DNA of 64,000 nucleotides from Tupaia tana (taxonomy: Eukaryota; Chordata; Mammalia; Scandentia; Tupaiidae): NCBI GenBank assembly GCA_026018925.1, contig JAKSZU010000005.1, forward strand, positions 25,298,779 through 25,362,778. Direction: 5' to 3'. This document shows positions 1 through 10,755 of this stretch, one piece after another. The notes beneath the pieces were generated by a model that searched no databases, was not told where the DNA came from, and worked only from the letters and a program-made list of their open reading frames with translations. Numbering within the stretch: position 1 is the stretch's first letter; each line of letters opens with the position of its first letter. The position numbers were made by a program, and so were the translations under genes.

Positions 1-33
1 CGACATAGCCATTACGCTAACTGCTGGTCCCTA
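1..33 (-). mobile_element. SINE-A1, cut by window edge
   Basis: Only the last 33 bases are present. They read CGACATAGCCATTACGCTAA then CTGCTGGTCCC, the reverse complement of the SINE-A head that recurs throughout the window. The rest of the copy lies upstream of the window. Confidence 0.9.
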
Positions 34-330
34 GAGTAAGTCTTGAAGTTGGGTAGTGTCCGGCTGCTGACTTTGTTCTTTTCCTTCAATATTGTGTTGG
101 CTGTTCTAGGTATTTTGCCTCTCTATACACTTTAGAGTCAATGTATTGCTAGCTACAAAATAACTTTCTGGAATTTTGATTGGGATTGCATTGCATTTTG
201 TAGATCAAGTTGGAAAGAAGTGACATCTGGACAATATTGTCTTTTCATTCATGAACATGACATATCTCGCCATTTATTAACTTCTTAGATTTTCTTCATC
301 AGAAGAAAATCTAAGAAGTTTTTATTTTAT

Positions 331-367
<37 letters not shown>

Positions 368-840
368 CAGTAATTTTTTTGGAATTGTATCTAAGTATTT
401 TATTTTGGGGGTGCTAATGTAAATGGTATTGTGTTTTTAATTTCAAATTCCACTTGTTCATTGCTGGTATCTAAGAAAGCAATTGACTTCAATTTACTAA
501 CTTTATATTCTGAAACTTTGCTATAACAAAGTTTTTTGTTGATTCTTCTGTGTTTTCTACATAGATAAATGTAGTAAAAACAATTTTATATCGTCTTTTC
601 CAATACGTATACCTTTTATTTCATTTTTTGGGTCTTACTGCATTTGCTAGAACTTCCAGGAACATGTAGAAAAGTAGTGGGAAGAGGGAGATAGTTTTGC
701 CTTGTTCTTGATCTTAACATGGCATTTCTGTTCTTATATTATTTTTTATTGAATATTCTTTTTCTTTTATTGATCATGTATTATAAAATTTTCTAATGTA
801 TAGGTTCTCTTTTCACTCTACTAATAGTGTTTTTTGATGA
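34..840 (-). mobile_element. LINE-1 ORF2-region fragment, antisense
   Basis: The + strand reads like the reverse complement of mammalian L1 ORF2: the TAAGTCTTGAAGTTGGGTAG start, GATTGGGATTGCATTG near 180, TCATTGCTGGTATCTAAG near 458, and CTAGAACTTCCAGGAACATG near 648. It is full of stops and indels and cannot code. A (CA)n(TA)n run interrupts it at 331-367. The L1 assignment comes from remembered L1 sequence, not from a search. Confidence 0.85.
331..367. repeat. (CA)n(TA)n microsatellite
   Basis: An ACACAC run passes directly into a TATATA run inside the antisense L1 fragment. This is a simple compound dinucleotide repeat. Confidence 0.95.
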
Positions 841-1050
841 ACAGAATTCTTTATTTTAACATGGTCTAGTTCATTATTTTTCCTTTTTATTGGTGTTTTT
901 GTTCCCTGTTTAAGAAATCTTTGCCTCCTTCAAAATTATAAAGAAGTTCTCCTCTGTAAGTTTTATTGTTTTACCTTTCATAGTTAGATCTGCCATTCAT
1001 TTGGATTTTTTCTTGTATATAGTGTAAAATAGGGGTCAAGATGCTTTTTG

Positions 1051-1283
1051 TTTTTTAGAGAGATTTTTGGTATAGGGTGTACATGCTTGCCAGAGAGACA
1101 GAAAGCAAGAAATCACTCCTCGGGAGGATGACCACACTGCAATCCTTTTTCCTCCCAGAATTTTGGACATACATGTACACACACATGCATGGCATGAGTT
1201 TTAAGCTGTTGGGTCTGATACTCAAACCATGGTGGACTACATGGGAGTCCAGTGGCATAACTGTTACACCATCTGCTGGTCCC
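1051..1283 (-). mobile_element. SINE-A, older copy
   Basis: Read on the minus strand it has the full layout: head ending in CTGCTGGTCCC (complement side), body, CT-rich run, and a short T tail on the + strand at 1051-1056. It sits inside antisense L1. I could not fix a convincing TSD. Confidence 0.88.
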
Positions 1284-1340
1284 AAGGTCCTTTTTTTATA
1301 TGACCTAGCATTATTTGGTAAAAAGACCTTACTTATTATA

Positions 1341-1602
1341 GTTTCTTTCTTTTTCTTTTTCTTTTTTTTTTTTCAGAGAGATTTTTGGTATAGGGCACAT
1401 GCGCTCCCCAGAGAGACAAAGGAGAAATCAACCCCGGGGGGATGGCCACACCACAATCCCTTCTTCTCTATTCTCCTCCTGGGATTTTTGGCATGCATGC
1501 ATATGCACTCAGAGTGAGTTTTAAGCCACTGGGTCCGGGACTCGAACTGCTGTAGACAAGGCTCCCACCAGTGACATAACCATTACACCATCTGCTGGTC
1601 TC
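1341..1602 (-). mobile_element. SINE-A, older copy
   Basis: A T-rich tail (1341-1373) is followed by the reverse complement of the SINE body and head. The flanks ACTTATTATAGTTT (left) and CCTTATAGTTTTT (right) suggest a short imperfect TSD. This copy separates two pieces of the same antisense L1. Confidence 0.88.
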
Positions 1603-1735
1603 CTTATAGTTTTTAATAGGTCTTGAGATTGAATATATTTTTAACCAAAATACAAATTAATTGAGCCACTCCATCATGTCAGGTATTTCTTCAGTTGGTC
1701 ACTGTGTTTTGTCAATGTCTCCAATGTTTAATGTG

Positions 1736-2270
1736 CAGAGGTGGCTTGTTTGGCATGATGACAGATAATGTCTGGGGCCTCAGCTGGAAGGCTGAGGGCT
1801 GAGGGCTGGAATTATCAGAAAACTCATTGACTCACATATCTGACAGCTGATGCTGGCTGGTACTTCATTTAAGGCCATTCGTTGGAGCCTCTGTGTGATC
1901 TGGGCTTCCTTCCAGCATGGTGGTTGAGTTTTAAAGGTGCGTAAAAAACCCAGAAAAGAAGGAGGAGAAGGATAAGAAAAAGATGAAAGAGAAAAGGAAG
2001 AAGACTAAGAAAAAAGAAGAGAAGGGGGATGAGGACAAGGGAGAAATGAGTGCACCAGGTGGAAGCTATAAACTTTTTATGACCTAGTCTCCAAAATCCT
2101 GTAGCATCACCTCTGCCTTACTCTATTGGTTAGAGCAGTCACAGCTCAACCAGGTTCAAGGAAGGGGAACTAGTTTCATCCTTGACAGGAAGCAGTAAAC
2201 TTCTGGAAGAGCATGAGGCCATACGTACTGCTGTGGTCACTTTTGGTGAATACAATCTGTCTGAGGGGAG
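1736..2270. mobile_element. Ancient mammal-wide interspersed repeat, class unresolved
   Basis: Blocks such as AATGTCTGGGGCCTCAGCTG, CTGACAGCTGATGCTGGCTG, CACCTCTGCCTTACTCTATT and GGTGAATACAATCTGTC, in this order, resemble an old repeat found in many placental genomes. I cannot name the family with certainty. A purine-rich, AAG-rich stretch lies inside it at about 1945-2050. There is no coding potential. Confidence 0.5.
1945..2050 (+). repeat. Purine-rich (A/G) tract
   Basis: About 100 bases are almost entirely A and G, with many AAGAAG and GAGAAG words. It could be a decayed simple repeat inside the ancient element around it. Confidence 0.6.
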
Positions 2271-4344
2271 GTCAGGGAAGTAGGAGGCAATCCAAGAGAA
2301 TGAAAGCTCAGAGAAGACCCCATGTCAAGGAGGAGTGGATGGCAAGCCAAGCGGAAGAAGGATGCTAGGCGCGTGTGTGCTCAATGCAGTGCGTGGGGAG
2401 GGGGGGAGTCGGGAGGAGCTAGCTGTGAATGTGGTGGATACACGTGTCTTGACATGGTCAGAGAAAGCTTGTTTCGATATGAAGAGCTGAAAGCCACCGT
2501 GGTGGAGCTGGGGCATGGCCGAGGGCTCGGGGAGCAACACGTGGTGTCCTACGTGGGTGTGTCGAGTCTGCGTGCATGTGATGGGAATAAGAGGGATGGC
2601 AGTCGTGGAGCAACAGGCCGAGTGCTAAAGGAAATGGAAAGAGAAGGTATTAAGGAGCATCTCTTAAATTCACTTCATGGGAACTTAAGACAATTTTTCT
2701 AAGAAAATCTTTGCAAGAGGAATAAAATTAGCATTCTATGGCACTGAGAGAAGAAAAACGTGTCCAACATTTCAGGAGTTTTCCATCCATGTTCCCAAGT
2801 CTACCCCGTGATGCTCTCCAGCATGTTTTTCTTGTATGACCCTTGAAAGATCCTCAGTGTTGGCTGAGGTCTTTAGCTGGGTAACAGATCCTCGCATATA
2901 GTTTATGGCCTTGAATCAAGGTTCTTTTTGAGGAATGCAGTCTAAAGAAGGGAACCAAGGTAACGGAGCCCTTCTGTGTCACGTGGAGTGGAGACCAAGT
3001 GCCCTCTGGTCTGGGCTAGAGGATGGGGATGTTGGCCCTCTGGTTACCCCAGCAACCAGCCTACACATCCTGATATATTTGTGGTAGTCAATACCCTTGA
3101 GGGAAGCTATGACATGCTAGTTTAGAGTCTAATTGACTCTTTTCTGGGATATCCTCTATGCCTGGGGAAGCGGGTGACTGCTCCTGTTTCTGTCCCGTAT
3201 GTAAGTTTGCAGGATAAGTAGCAAATGCTACAGAGAAATGATTGCCAGGCTCTCTCTCCTCCCCAAGAAAAAGAATATTTGTAGGATGAACCTGTAAAGC
3301 ATATTTCTGGCTGATAGAAGATTGTTCTGAGATGAATGGAACAGAAACAGCAAAAAAATGAGCTAGCAGGTTCAGTGACTTAAGTGGAAACATTGTGTTC
3401 TTGCATGTAGGACCAAGTCACAGGAACGAAAAGACCTCATCTGAGGTGACAATACAGACTCTATAGCTCATACCTCCCTGATCCATTTCAACAAGGACAT
3501 TTTAACAAAGAAATGCCTGTCTTGATCTATGCCTTGGGCCACAGGAGGGATAGGAAGAAAGAATGATTGGCTTGTTAAACCTCTGTGGGCCAGGCCCCCG
3601 TGACACAAGCGAGCTTAGCCATGACCTGTGCTCTCTAACACTCAATCCAAAGGGTTCATGTGGGCAGGAGCAGTCAAGGGGACCAGCGGAGTCAGGGCTC
3701 AGGCCCTGGATTTAAAGAGAAAGGACACAAAAATGCAAGCTCTTGAAATAATCTAGCAGTTGATTAAAGACCAGACAGGATAAAACAGATGACAAAAGCG
3801 ACTGAAGTTTGGGACATGGAGCATTCCCCACAGTTGGATTCAGCTGGGGAGACTTTGTGCAGGAGAAATGATTTGAGCTAGGCCTTCTGGAAGGAGGAAT
3901 ATTGGAATGGGATCACCTCCCTTTGCAAAAGTAACATCGCAGACATCACCACGTTAAACAGAACCATGACTGCCCTTCTGCATTCAGAATCCCAGGAACA
4001 ATATTAATTTCTTTAAGTTTAAAGAAATTTATATCGTCAAGTATATATTACATATCCATTCAGCTTTTCTAGGTAAGTACCAAAGCTTCTAAGTCCGTGT
4101 TGTTCTTTCTTTCTTTTCTAATGAAGAAATGCCACAAATGAATTTGTCTTTTCTTTAAGTATTATTGAGATATTTATTCAAGTAATAACAACCATTCAAT
4201 GATATTTTCCCAACAACATTGTGATCAAGTAGGGCTGAAAGATTACGGGAGGAACCCCAAGTCCTTTAGGATCACAGAGTATTATGGAAAAAAACTTCCC
4301 TGGAGTCCTCTAGTGTCCTTTGTCCCTCAGAAAGAAGTGGCTCC
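2271..4344. other. SINE-free unique sequence, no gene recognised
   Basis: About 2 kb without any A, B or C SINE. A 126-codon open frame lies at 2322-2702 (+), followed by an AATAAA at about 2721. Its translation resembles no family I know and shows no splice-site or repeat-derived logic, so I do not call it a gene. The rest has mixed composition and shows nothing recognisable. Confidence 0.6.
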
Positions 4345-4360
4345 TTGATAGCCTCTACTT

Positions 4361-4626
4361 TTCTTTTCTCTTTTTCTTTTAGAGAGAGACTTTGCTATAG
4401 GACATGTGTGCTCACTGGAGAGATAGAGAGAGACAGAGACAGAAAGCAAGAAATCATCCTCCAGGGAGGATAGCCATGCCACAATCTCTTCTCCTCCGTT
4501 CTCCTCCCAGGGTCTTAAGCACGCACGCAGACCTGGTGTGAGTTTTAAGCTACTGGGTCAGGGACTCACATCATGGTCGACTACGTGGGAGTCCAGCAAT
4601 ATAACCATTATGCCATCTGCTGGTCC
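4361..4626 (-). mobile_element. SINE-A, full length
   Basis: This is a complete reverse-oriented copy. A candidate TSD flanks it: TGATAGCCTCTACTT at 4346-4360 and TGATAGACTCTTCTT from 4627. The body is moderately diverged. Confidence 0.9.
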
Positions 4627-4739
4627 TGATAGACTCTTCTTGACACCTCACCAAGAGGCCAGAATTTCTGAAGACCAACTCCAAACCATAAGAGCCATCA
4701 TTACACAAATGGCATTCCCCAAATTTCCACATTTTCATA

Positions 4740-5885
4740 TTAAAATTTTCAAAAGTTCAAGAGAATGAAAAGACAAGGCACAGACTGGGAGACAATGTTT
4801 GCACAAGAACTAGCTAATAAAAAACCACTATCCAAAACATACAGATACTTAAAACTCAACAATTAGAAAACAAACCACTTCATTAAAAAAATGAGCCAAG
4901 GACCTTAACAGATATTTCATCAGAGAGCATAAATGGGTAGAAAATAAGCATGTGGAAAAATATCTCACCTCACGTGTCATCTGTTCAATGCAAATTAAAA
5001 CAATGAGATGTCACTTAGAATCTATTAGAATGGTCAAAATCCAAAACACTGGCAACCCCAAATGCTGATGAGGGTACCAAACTCCTACTCATTGATAATG
5101 GAAATGCAAAATGGCATAGACACTTTGGAGGACATTTGTCAGTTTCTTGCGAAACTAAACATACCGTTTCCATACAATTCTGCAACCATGTTCCTGGGTA
5201 TTTACTCAAAGGAGCTGATAACTTAGATCCACACAAATACCCACACAGGAGTGCTAGTACTGATTTTATTTATAATCGCCACAACCTGGAAGCAACTAAG
5301 ATGCTCTTCAGTAGGGGAATGAATAAAGAAACTGTGGTACATCCAGACAAGGAATACTACTCAGTGCTAAGAAGGAATGAGTTGTCAAGCTACAAAAAGA
5401 CATGAAAGAACCTTAAATGGATACTACTCAGTGAAAGATGCCAATCCGAAAAGTCTGTACACTGTATGATTCCAACTCTACGACTTTCTGGAAAAGGCAA
5501 AACTGTGGAAATAGTGGAAAGCTCAAGGGTTGGGGGCAGAAGGGATGAATAGGCTGGCCACAGAAGATTTTTAGAGCAATGTGGATATTCTGTATGATGC
5601 TGTAATGGTGGATACGTGCTAGTGTACACTTGTCCAGACCCATAGAATGTCTGACACCAAGGGTGGACCATAATGCACACCATGGACGCTGGGTGATAAC
5701 GACGTGTCAATATAAGTTCATCAGTTGTGACAAATGTACCACTTGGATGAGAGATGTTGATAACTGACAAAGCTATGCTTTTGCAGGAGCAGGGGAGATA
5801 GGGGCTATCTCTGTACCTTCCCAATTTTGCTGTGAACTTATAAAAATTAAAGCCTTTAAAAATAAACTTCTAAAGTACAGTATTG
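4740..5885 (+). mobile_element. LINE-1 3' end (ORF2 C-terminal part plus 3'UTR), L1M type
   Basis: Sense-orientation L1. It starts near AAGAGAATGAAAAGACAAGG, passes through AATGGTCAAAATCCAAAACA, CTGTGGTACATCCAGACAAG and ACTGTATGATTCCAACTCTA, and ends with CCCAATTTTGCTGTGAACTT followed by an A-rich end. The ORF2 part has frameshifts and stops, and only short frames remain, such as 5136-5405. Resemblance to L1MA/L1MB 3' ends is from memory. The copy is 5'-truncated, as most L1 copies are. Confidence 0.88.
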
Positions 5886-5899
5886 TTGAAAGACTCTAA

Positions 5900-6160
5900 T
5901 ACAGTGGGGTTGGTCCTGTGGTCTGGTGGCTAAGGGAGCTAGATCCAACATGGCCGACCATAGGGTTCAAATCCTGGCCCCTACAGCTTGAAGAACATGC
6001 CAGACAGGTGTGCTTGTGTGCCCCAAATTCCAATGGGATGGAAAAGGGGTTGCAGCTTGACCACACAGTGATGAGAGATGCTTTCTCCCTCTCTTCTTTC
6101 TCTCTTTGTTTCTTTCTGGCCAATGCATGTACACTCTGGCTTATAAACAAATGACAAACA
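5900..6160 (+). mobile_element. SINE-A2, diverged
   Basis: The head GGGGTTGGTCCTGTGGTCTG and a degenerate B-box-like GGGTTCAAATCC are followed by a SINE body and an A-rich end (TTATAAACAAATG). It lies just after the L1 tail. It is more diverged than the A1 copies. Confidence 0.75.
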
Positions 6161-6240
6161 AAAGCAAATTGAATATCCATCCTCCCTCTACCCAGATTCA
6201 ACGTCAACCAGTTAATGCTGTTGTATGTTTACATTATCTT

Positions 6241-6506
6241 TTTTAATTTTTTTAGAGAGATTTTTGCTATAGGGAAATGTGCTCACTGGAGAGATAAAGA
6301 GAGACAGAGAGACAGAAAGTGAGAAATCACCCCTCCAAGGGGGATGGCCATGTCACAATCCCTTCTCCTCTCTTCTCTTCTTGGGATTTTGGGCACACAT
6401 ACGCATGCAGCCGGCGTGAGTTTTAAACCATCGGGTCTAGGACTTGAACCGTGGTCAACTATGTGGGAGTCCAGCAACAAAACCATTATACCATCTGCTG
6501 CTCCCG
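6241..6506 (-). mobile_element. SINE-A, full length with TSD
   Basis: This is a full reverse copy. The TSD is TGTTTACATTATCTT (6226-6240) and TGTTTGCTTTATCTT (6507-6521), 15 bp with two mismatches. Confidence 0.92.
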
Positions 6507-6554
6507 TGTTTGCTTTATCTTCTAACATATTCATATGTCTTTTGGTATAGAAAT

Positions 6555-6790
6555 TCAGTAACAGACATTGGTACATCATACTGTGTTGTTCAAAAGGACC
6601 CGCATGGCGACTGGATACCTGGTCCAGTCTGCCTGAAACATACCAGGCGCATGCATGAGCACCAAGATCCACTGGGATGGAGAGTGGGAATCATGGCATG
6701 GCCAGATCTTATGGAGGATACTCCTCTCTCTCTCTTTCTATTTTGTCTCTCATGCATGCACACCTCTATCATGAATGAAGAAAAAATTTA
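6555..6790 (+). mobile_element. SINE-C, diverged
   Basis: SINE-C-like words appear in order: CCGCATGG..., CAGGCGCATGCATGAGCACC, GGAATCATGGCATGGCCAGA, then CTCTCTCTCT and an A-rich end. The head is poorly preserved, so the left edge is approximate. Confidence 0.55.
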
Positions 6791-7044
6791 TAAACATCAT
6801 GACTCTCCCCTGTAAAATAGTTCAATAGGTATCACTAACAATAAGCATATTGCCCTACATAAACACAAGAAAAAAATTTAAATTCCTCAGTGCAACCTAA
6901 TATTCACTCTTAGTTTAAATTCTCCTACTTAGCCCCAAAATGCTTTTTTTCAGTTGCTGTTTTTTCTAAGCCAGATCTAATCAAGTTACTTCCATTATAT
7001 CTGGTTATTATGGCTCTTTAATAATGTGGGTTTTAAAAATTATT

Positions 7045-7300
7045 ATGTAATTGCCACAGGGTGTGTACACTGGCCAGAAAGAGACAAGGAGATAGAGAGA
7101 GAAGGAGAAAGAGGACTACCCAAAGTGGGTGTAGTCATGCTGCAGTTCCTTCTCTATTTCTCCTCTCTGTTGGGATTTTGTGCATTCATGTGCTCATACC
7201 TGGTACGTTTTTCAAGCTGCCATGCCAGAATTTGAACCACAGTCCATGTGGTACTTAACCCCCCTTAACCACAGGCTATTAGGTTGGCCTGGCTTGCTCC
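7045..7300 (-). mobile_element. SINE-A2, diverged
   Basis: The reverse copy shows GGGTGTGTACACTGGCCAGA, CAGTTCCTTCTCTATTTCTC and GAATTTGAACCACAGTCCA in the expected order. Both ends are degenerate. Confidence 0.75.
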
Positions 7301-7349
7301 TGTTTAAAATATGTAACAGTTGCCTTACGTTTTTGTATATGACATCAGT

Positions 7350-7373
7350 TTTGTTTTGTTTTGTTTTGTTTTA
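7350..7373 (+). repeat. (TTTTG)n microsatellite
   Basis: Four or more TTTTG units sit immediately upstream of a diverged SINE-C. Confidence 0.85.
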
Positions 7374-7389
7374 GCAATCAACTGTGTTG

Positions 7390-7612
7390 ACCTTGTCGTG
7401 GTGGTATAGGCAGAAGGGCACCACTCTGCCATGTTGGAGCCACATGGGTACTGGGGTTCAGATCCCAGGGTGACCTGAAACACACTAGGGGTACATGTGC
7501 ACCCATGATCCCAGCTGGCTGGAAGGCTTAGGAGTGGATCACAGTGTGACAATTTATCAAGGGTTCCTGTCTCTCTCTTTATCTCTCTCTCGTGTAAGAA
7601 ACGAACTTTAAA
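7390..7612 (+). mobile_element. SINE-C, diverged variant
   Basis: It contains GGTTCAGATCCCAGGGTGAC (B-box-like) and CATGATCCCAGCTGGCTGG, then GGATCACAGTG, a CTCTCTCT run and an A-rich end. The same middle block recurs near 29220-29290, which points to one SINE-C subtype. Confidence 0.6.
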
Positions 7613-7619
7613 AAAATCA

Positions 7620-8230
7620 CTTGTGTTGGAGTATAATCTAATTATAACAAAATGCAGCCATTTTAAGTGTACTGCTTATAAGTTTTGAAAAACGTGCACA
7701 CCAATGTAACCATCACCCTTATAAAGATACAGATTTCTATCATCCTGAAAAGCTCATTTGAGAACCTCTGTATTACCCTCCCTCTGTTTCTTGTCCCAGG
7801 AAATCATTGATTTGCTTTCCATTATCATATTGATTTTTCTGGAGGCACCAGCCAGTTTGTCTTGTAGAACGTCACACATGTCTAATTGTTTCCTTGTAGT
7901 GTCATTAACTTGACACCCTAGCTATTGTATTTCCTGTGCAGTGTAAGTTATGTTAAAAGGTCGGGCTAAATGCAGGCTCAACGTATGTGGAAAGAATGTT
8001 TCGTAGGTGACACCAAATGCTTCCCATTGCATCATATTGAAAGGCCATCGCAGCAGGCCATGCTGCTGTTAGAGACAGTCAGTTTGCCCCCCTGATTGAG
8101 CTGTTGCTCCTTTGAAATAAGCAAGTATCTGGTAGGGTGATATTTTGGTAATGAGTGAAGATCCTGTCTCTCCTCAACTTTTCTCCTAATGGCCGAAACT
8201 CTCAGGGCTGTCTCTTCCCTGAATCAATGA
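7620..8230 (-). mobile_element. LINE-1 3'UTR fragment, antisense
   Basis: Antisense L1 3' material. The AACAAAATGCAGCCATTTTA block is followed by CAGTTTGTCTTGTAGAACGT, ATTGCATCATATTGAAAGG and GGTAATGAGTGAAGATCCTG, in the order expected of an antisense L1M 3'UTR. It is strongly diverged and has no coding capacity. The same 3'UTR type recurs at 22780-23110. Confidence 0.65.
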
Positions 8231-8286
8231 TCATGCAAGGGGTTGCCAAATGGTGGGTCCCTAGATCTGACATTCCTTCTACTTTT

Positions 8287-8534
8287 TTTGGGGGGGGGAG
8301 TTTTTTGCTACAGGGCGTGTGCGCTTGCCAGAAAGAGAGAGAGAGAGACAGAGAGACAGAAATCACCCCCCAGTGGGGATGACCACACCGCAATCCCTTC
8401 TTCTCCATTCTCCTCTCGAGATCTTGGGCACGCACACACACGTGCCCGGTGTGAGTTTAAGCCTCCAGGACTTGAACCGCGGTCGACTACATGGAAGTCC
8501 AGCGACATAGCCATTATGCTAACTGCTGGTCCCC
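8287..8534 (-). mobile_element. SINE-A1 with TSD
   Basis: A young-looking reverse copy. The TSD is ATTCCTTCTACTTT at 8272-8285 and ATTTCTTCTACTTT at 8535-8548, with one mismatch. The tail on the + strand is T7 followed by G10. Confidence 0.93.
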
Positions 8535-8548
8535 ATTTCTTCTACTTT

Positions 8549-8712
8549 TAATAGCTGGCATGGTTTGGTACAGAAGAGCTTTCTTTCATGGACTAGGAAG
8601 AATGCACAGTTCCAAAAATAAAAAAAGTAAATATTGTTTTACTTCCCTCTAATTAAAATATGGAGGGGGGCATCAAAACAAGTTAAAAAAAACAGGAAGT
8701 GAATGTAAAATA
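8549..8712. other. Short unique spacer
   Basis: AT-rich sequence between a SINE and a DNA transposon. I see no recognisable signal. Confidence 0.4.
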
Positions 8713-9157
8713 CAGGTTGAGCATCCGTAATCTGAACATTTGAATCTGAAATGCTTCAAAAATGGAAACTTTTTGACTGCCAACAGGATGTCACAGTGGA
8801 AACTTCCACCCCAAACTTCATGTGTGAATAAGTGTAAGAAAAGGATTGCTTACAGATAGCATATAAATTCAGTCAGGAATGATAGTGATGCCAAACGGCC
8901 ACGGGCTGTCTATCTGGGTGGTTGAGAAAATGATACCTTTACTTTCTGCATATACAAAATTATTAAATATATTGTATAAAATTATTCTAGGATATGTGTA
9001 TAAGATACACATGAATACACTTTGTATTTAGGCTTGGATCCCATCCCTAACATATCTCATTATTTATAGACAAATATTCCCAAATCTACAAAAATCTGAA
9101 ATCCTAAATGCTTCTGATCCCAAGCATTTCAGATGAGGATTACTCTACTTGTACTAA
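8713..9157 (-). mobile_element. Pogo/Tigger-like (MER-type) DNA transposon, non-coding
   Basis: The left end TACAGGTTGAGCATCCGTAA and the right end CAAGCATTTCAGATGAGGAT...CTTGTAC form an imperfect terminal inverted repeat flanked by TA-like sites. Internal words GTATTTAGGCTTGGATCCCA and AAATCTGAAATCCTAAATGC fit a well-known mammalian Tigger-derived repeat. No transposase frame is left. The exact subfamily is not resolved. Confidence 0.75.
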
Positions 9158-9285
9158 ACAAATCTTTCTGATTTAGTTTTATCTTGGGATATGTAAGAAA
9201 AGATTTGAAAATGGTTTTATGCAAAATTTTACCAATCATAGTGGTAACTTTCCTCAGGCTGCTGGTTATTTAAAGTCTTCATTTG

Positions 9286-9543
9286 GGGCCAGCACATGGT
9301 ATAGTGGTTAAGGTGCTGGACTCCCACATGGCTGAACATGGTTTGAATCCTAGGCCTGGCGGTTTGAAAATCACAGCAGGCTCATCTGTGTGAGTGCCCA
9401 CAATCCCAAGAGGAGAATAGAGGAGAAAGGACTGTGGCTTGGCCATCCCCACCCCCCTGGGGAGGAGTGATTTTCCCCTTTCCTTCTCATTGTCTCTGTA
9501 GCAAGTACATGTGCCCTATGGCAAAAACATTTTAAAAAAAAAT
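9286..9543 (+). mobile_element. SINE-A2
   Basis: The head GGGGCCAGCACATGGTATAG, B-box-like GGTTTGAATCC, body AAGAGGAGAATAGAGGAG and 3' end CCCTATGGCAAAAAC are all recognisable. It uses the GGTTAAGGTGCTGGACTCCC head variant shared with SINE-B. Confidence 0.9.
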
Positions 9544-9808
9544 CCACACTGACCATGAGTAAAGTATCAGTGAATGAACAAAGCAGGAAATGGATGCATT
9601 AAATAATGCAAATCTGTGCAAAAGTTGACATGAAGAACCCCGTTTGTGCGGCCAGTGAGCAGAGGCCAACCCAGTAGAGACAGGCTCTGAAAATGTCATC
9701 CAAAGAGGACACATGGCCAGGGGATCATAGTTTTTCCCTAATTTCAGTGTCTCTCTTGATGAAAAGTTTGCAACTTTTACACTGTTGTAGAGGAAATAAT
9801 CCAATCTA

Positions 9809-9888
9809 TTAGGTTTTCAGGAAAGTCGGGACACATTTTTTCTGTTTTTCTGTGCAAAAATGCGTCATGACTTTCCCCCAAACCCAAA
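9809..9888. mobile_element. 80-bp palindromic mariner-like miniature element
   Basis: The left arm starts TTAGGTTTTCAGGAAAGTCG. The right arm, read in reverse complement, starts TTGGGTTTGGGGGAAAGTCA. Both continue GAC.CATTTTT, which gives arms of about 34 bp around a short centre. Length and layout resemble human MADE1, and the end TTAGGTT is typical of that mariner group. A second copy is at 40939-41015. Confidence 0.7.
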
Positions 9889-10039
9889 ATATATCACAAT
9901 TTACATAATGATTTAATGTAATTTTACCTCTAAAATATTGGCATCTAATACCATTATTTCTCATTGTAGGCTCATAAATTTTACAGCAAATCTCCCCTTT
10001 TCATTGAGGGATATGTTATGAGACCTCCAGTGGATGTCT

Positions 10040-10080
10040 GAACCCGATATAGATATAGATGATATAGATATAGACACTAT
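10040..10080 (+). repeat. (GATATA)n-like short tandem repeat
   Basis: Repeated GATATAGATATAGAT words, imperfect and short. Confidence 0.75.
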
Positions 10081-10204
10081 CTTTTTCATACTTGAAAAAA
10101 TTTTTTTACATTCAATGAATATATATCATTACATCACACACGATGAATTATCTCAGTATGAATACACTGTATGTACATACTATATATTTTGATGAGAGAG
10201 AGAA

Positions 10205-10430
10205 CTTTTCTTTTTTTTTTTGCTACTGTGGCCCTCTGCTCCAGCTTCCCAGTTAGCTAGGATAACAAGTACAATCTGCCACACCTGGTGTGCTCAAGTC
10301 AATCTGGGGCCCGTACCCAGGGTCCCATGTGGTCCAGTCCAACGTAGGTGCACCCGTCTGAAGGGCTACTTAGTGGTACTGGCTATTTGGTACAAGTATA
10401 CTGTGGTTACTTAGCCACTCTCTCATGAAT
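10205..10430 (-). mobile_element. SINE-C-like, strongly diverged
   Basis: In reverse complement it reads CACATGGGACCCTGGGTACG, CACACCAGGTGTGGCAG and TATCCTAGCTAACTGGGAAG, which matches the SINE-C middle. It starts with a T run at 10209-10220. The edges are uncertain. Confidence 0.45.
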
Positions 10431-10459
10431 AGACAGCTATTTCTGGGGATTCTTGTTTA

Positions 10460-10667
10460 TTTCTTAGATTTTTCCCATAAGAGAGGGAGAGTGAGAAATC
10501 ATACCCCAGAGGGGACTGGCCACATTGCAATCCCTTCTCCTCCATTCTTTTCCTGGAATTTCGGGCATGCACACATACATGCCTGATATGATTTTCAAAC
10601 TGCCAGGTATGGGACCTGAACCATGGTCAACCATGTGGGAGTCTAGCACCTTAATCACCATGCCAGT
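10460..10667 (-). mobile_element. SINE-A2 with TSD, internally shortened
   Basis: TSD GATTCTTGTTT at 10448-10458 and 10668-10678. The copy lacks most of the CT-rich and GC-rich 3' section (it goes from CCCATAAGAGAGG directly to GAGTGAGAAATC), so it is about 50 bp short. Confidence 0.9.
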
Positions 10668-10755
10668 GATTCTTGTTTTAATTGCTATAAAAACTCTTTA
10701 GAACAACACAAATAGTTAAACAAGTAAAATGAAAACTACAACTCAGAATTATTTT

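Larger units (their letters stand above)
841..1735 (-). mobile_element. LINE-1 3' region fragment, antisense, split by two SINEs
   Basis: Blocks 841-1050, 1284-1335 and perhaps 1603-1735 match an antisense L1 ORF2/3' end, including TCTTTGCCTCCTTCAAAATT, CCATTCATTTGGATTTTTTC and TTGTATATAGTGTAAAATAG. On the + strand this segment should precede the 34-840 segment in an intact antisense L1. Two separate L1 fragments, or a rearranged one, are therefore likely. SINE-A copies at 1051-1283 and 1341-1602 interrupt it. The last block is weak. Confidence 0.65.

Noticed and set aside
2322-2702. 126-codon open frame followed by AATAAA
   Set aside because: No recognisable domain or family and no splice context. 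A single frame of this length is expected by chance in 64 kb of GC-moderate DNA.
5136-5405. 89-codon frame with L1-like sequence
   Set aside because: It is a broken remnant of the 3' part of L1 ORF2, with frameshifts on both sides and no functional enzyme.
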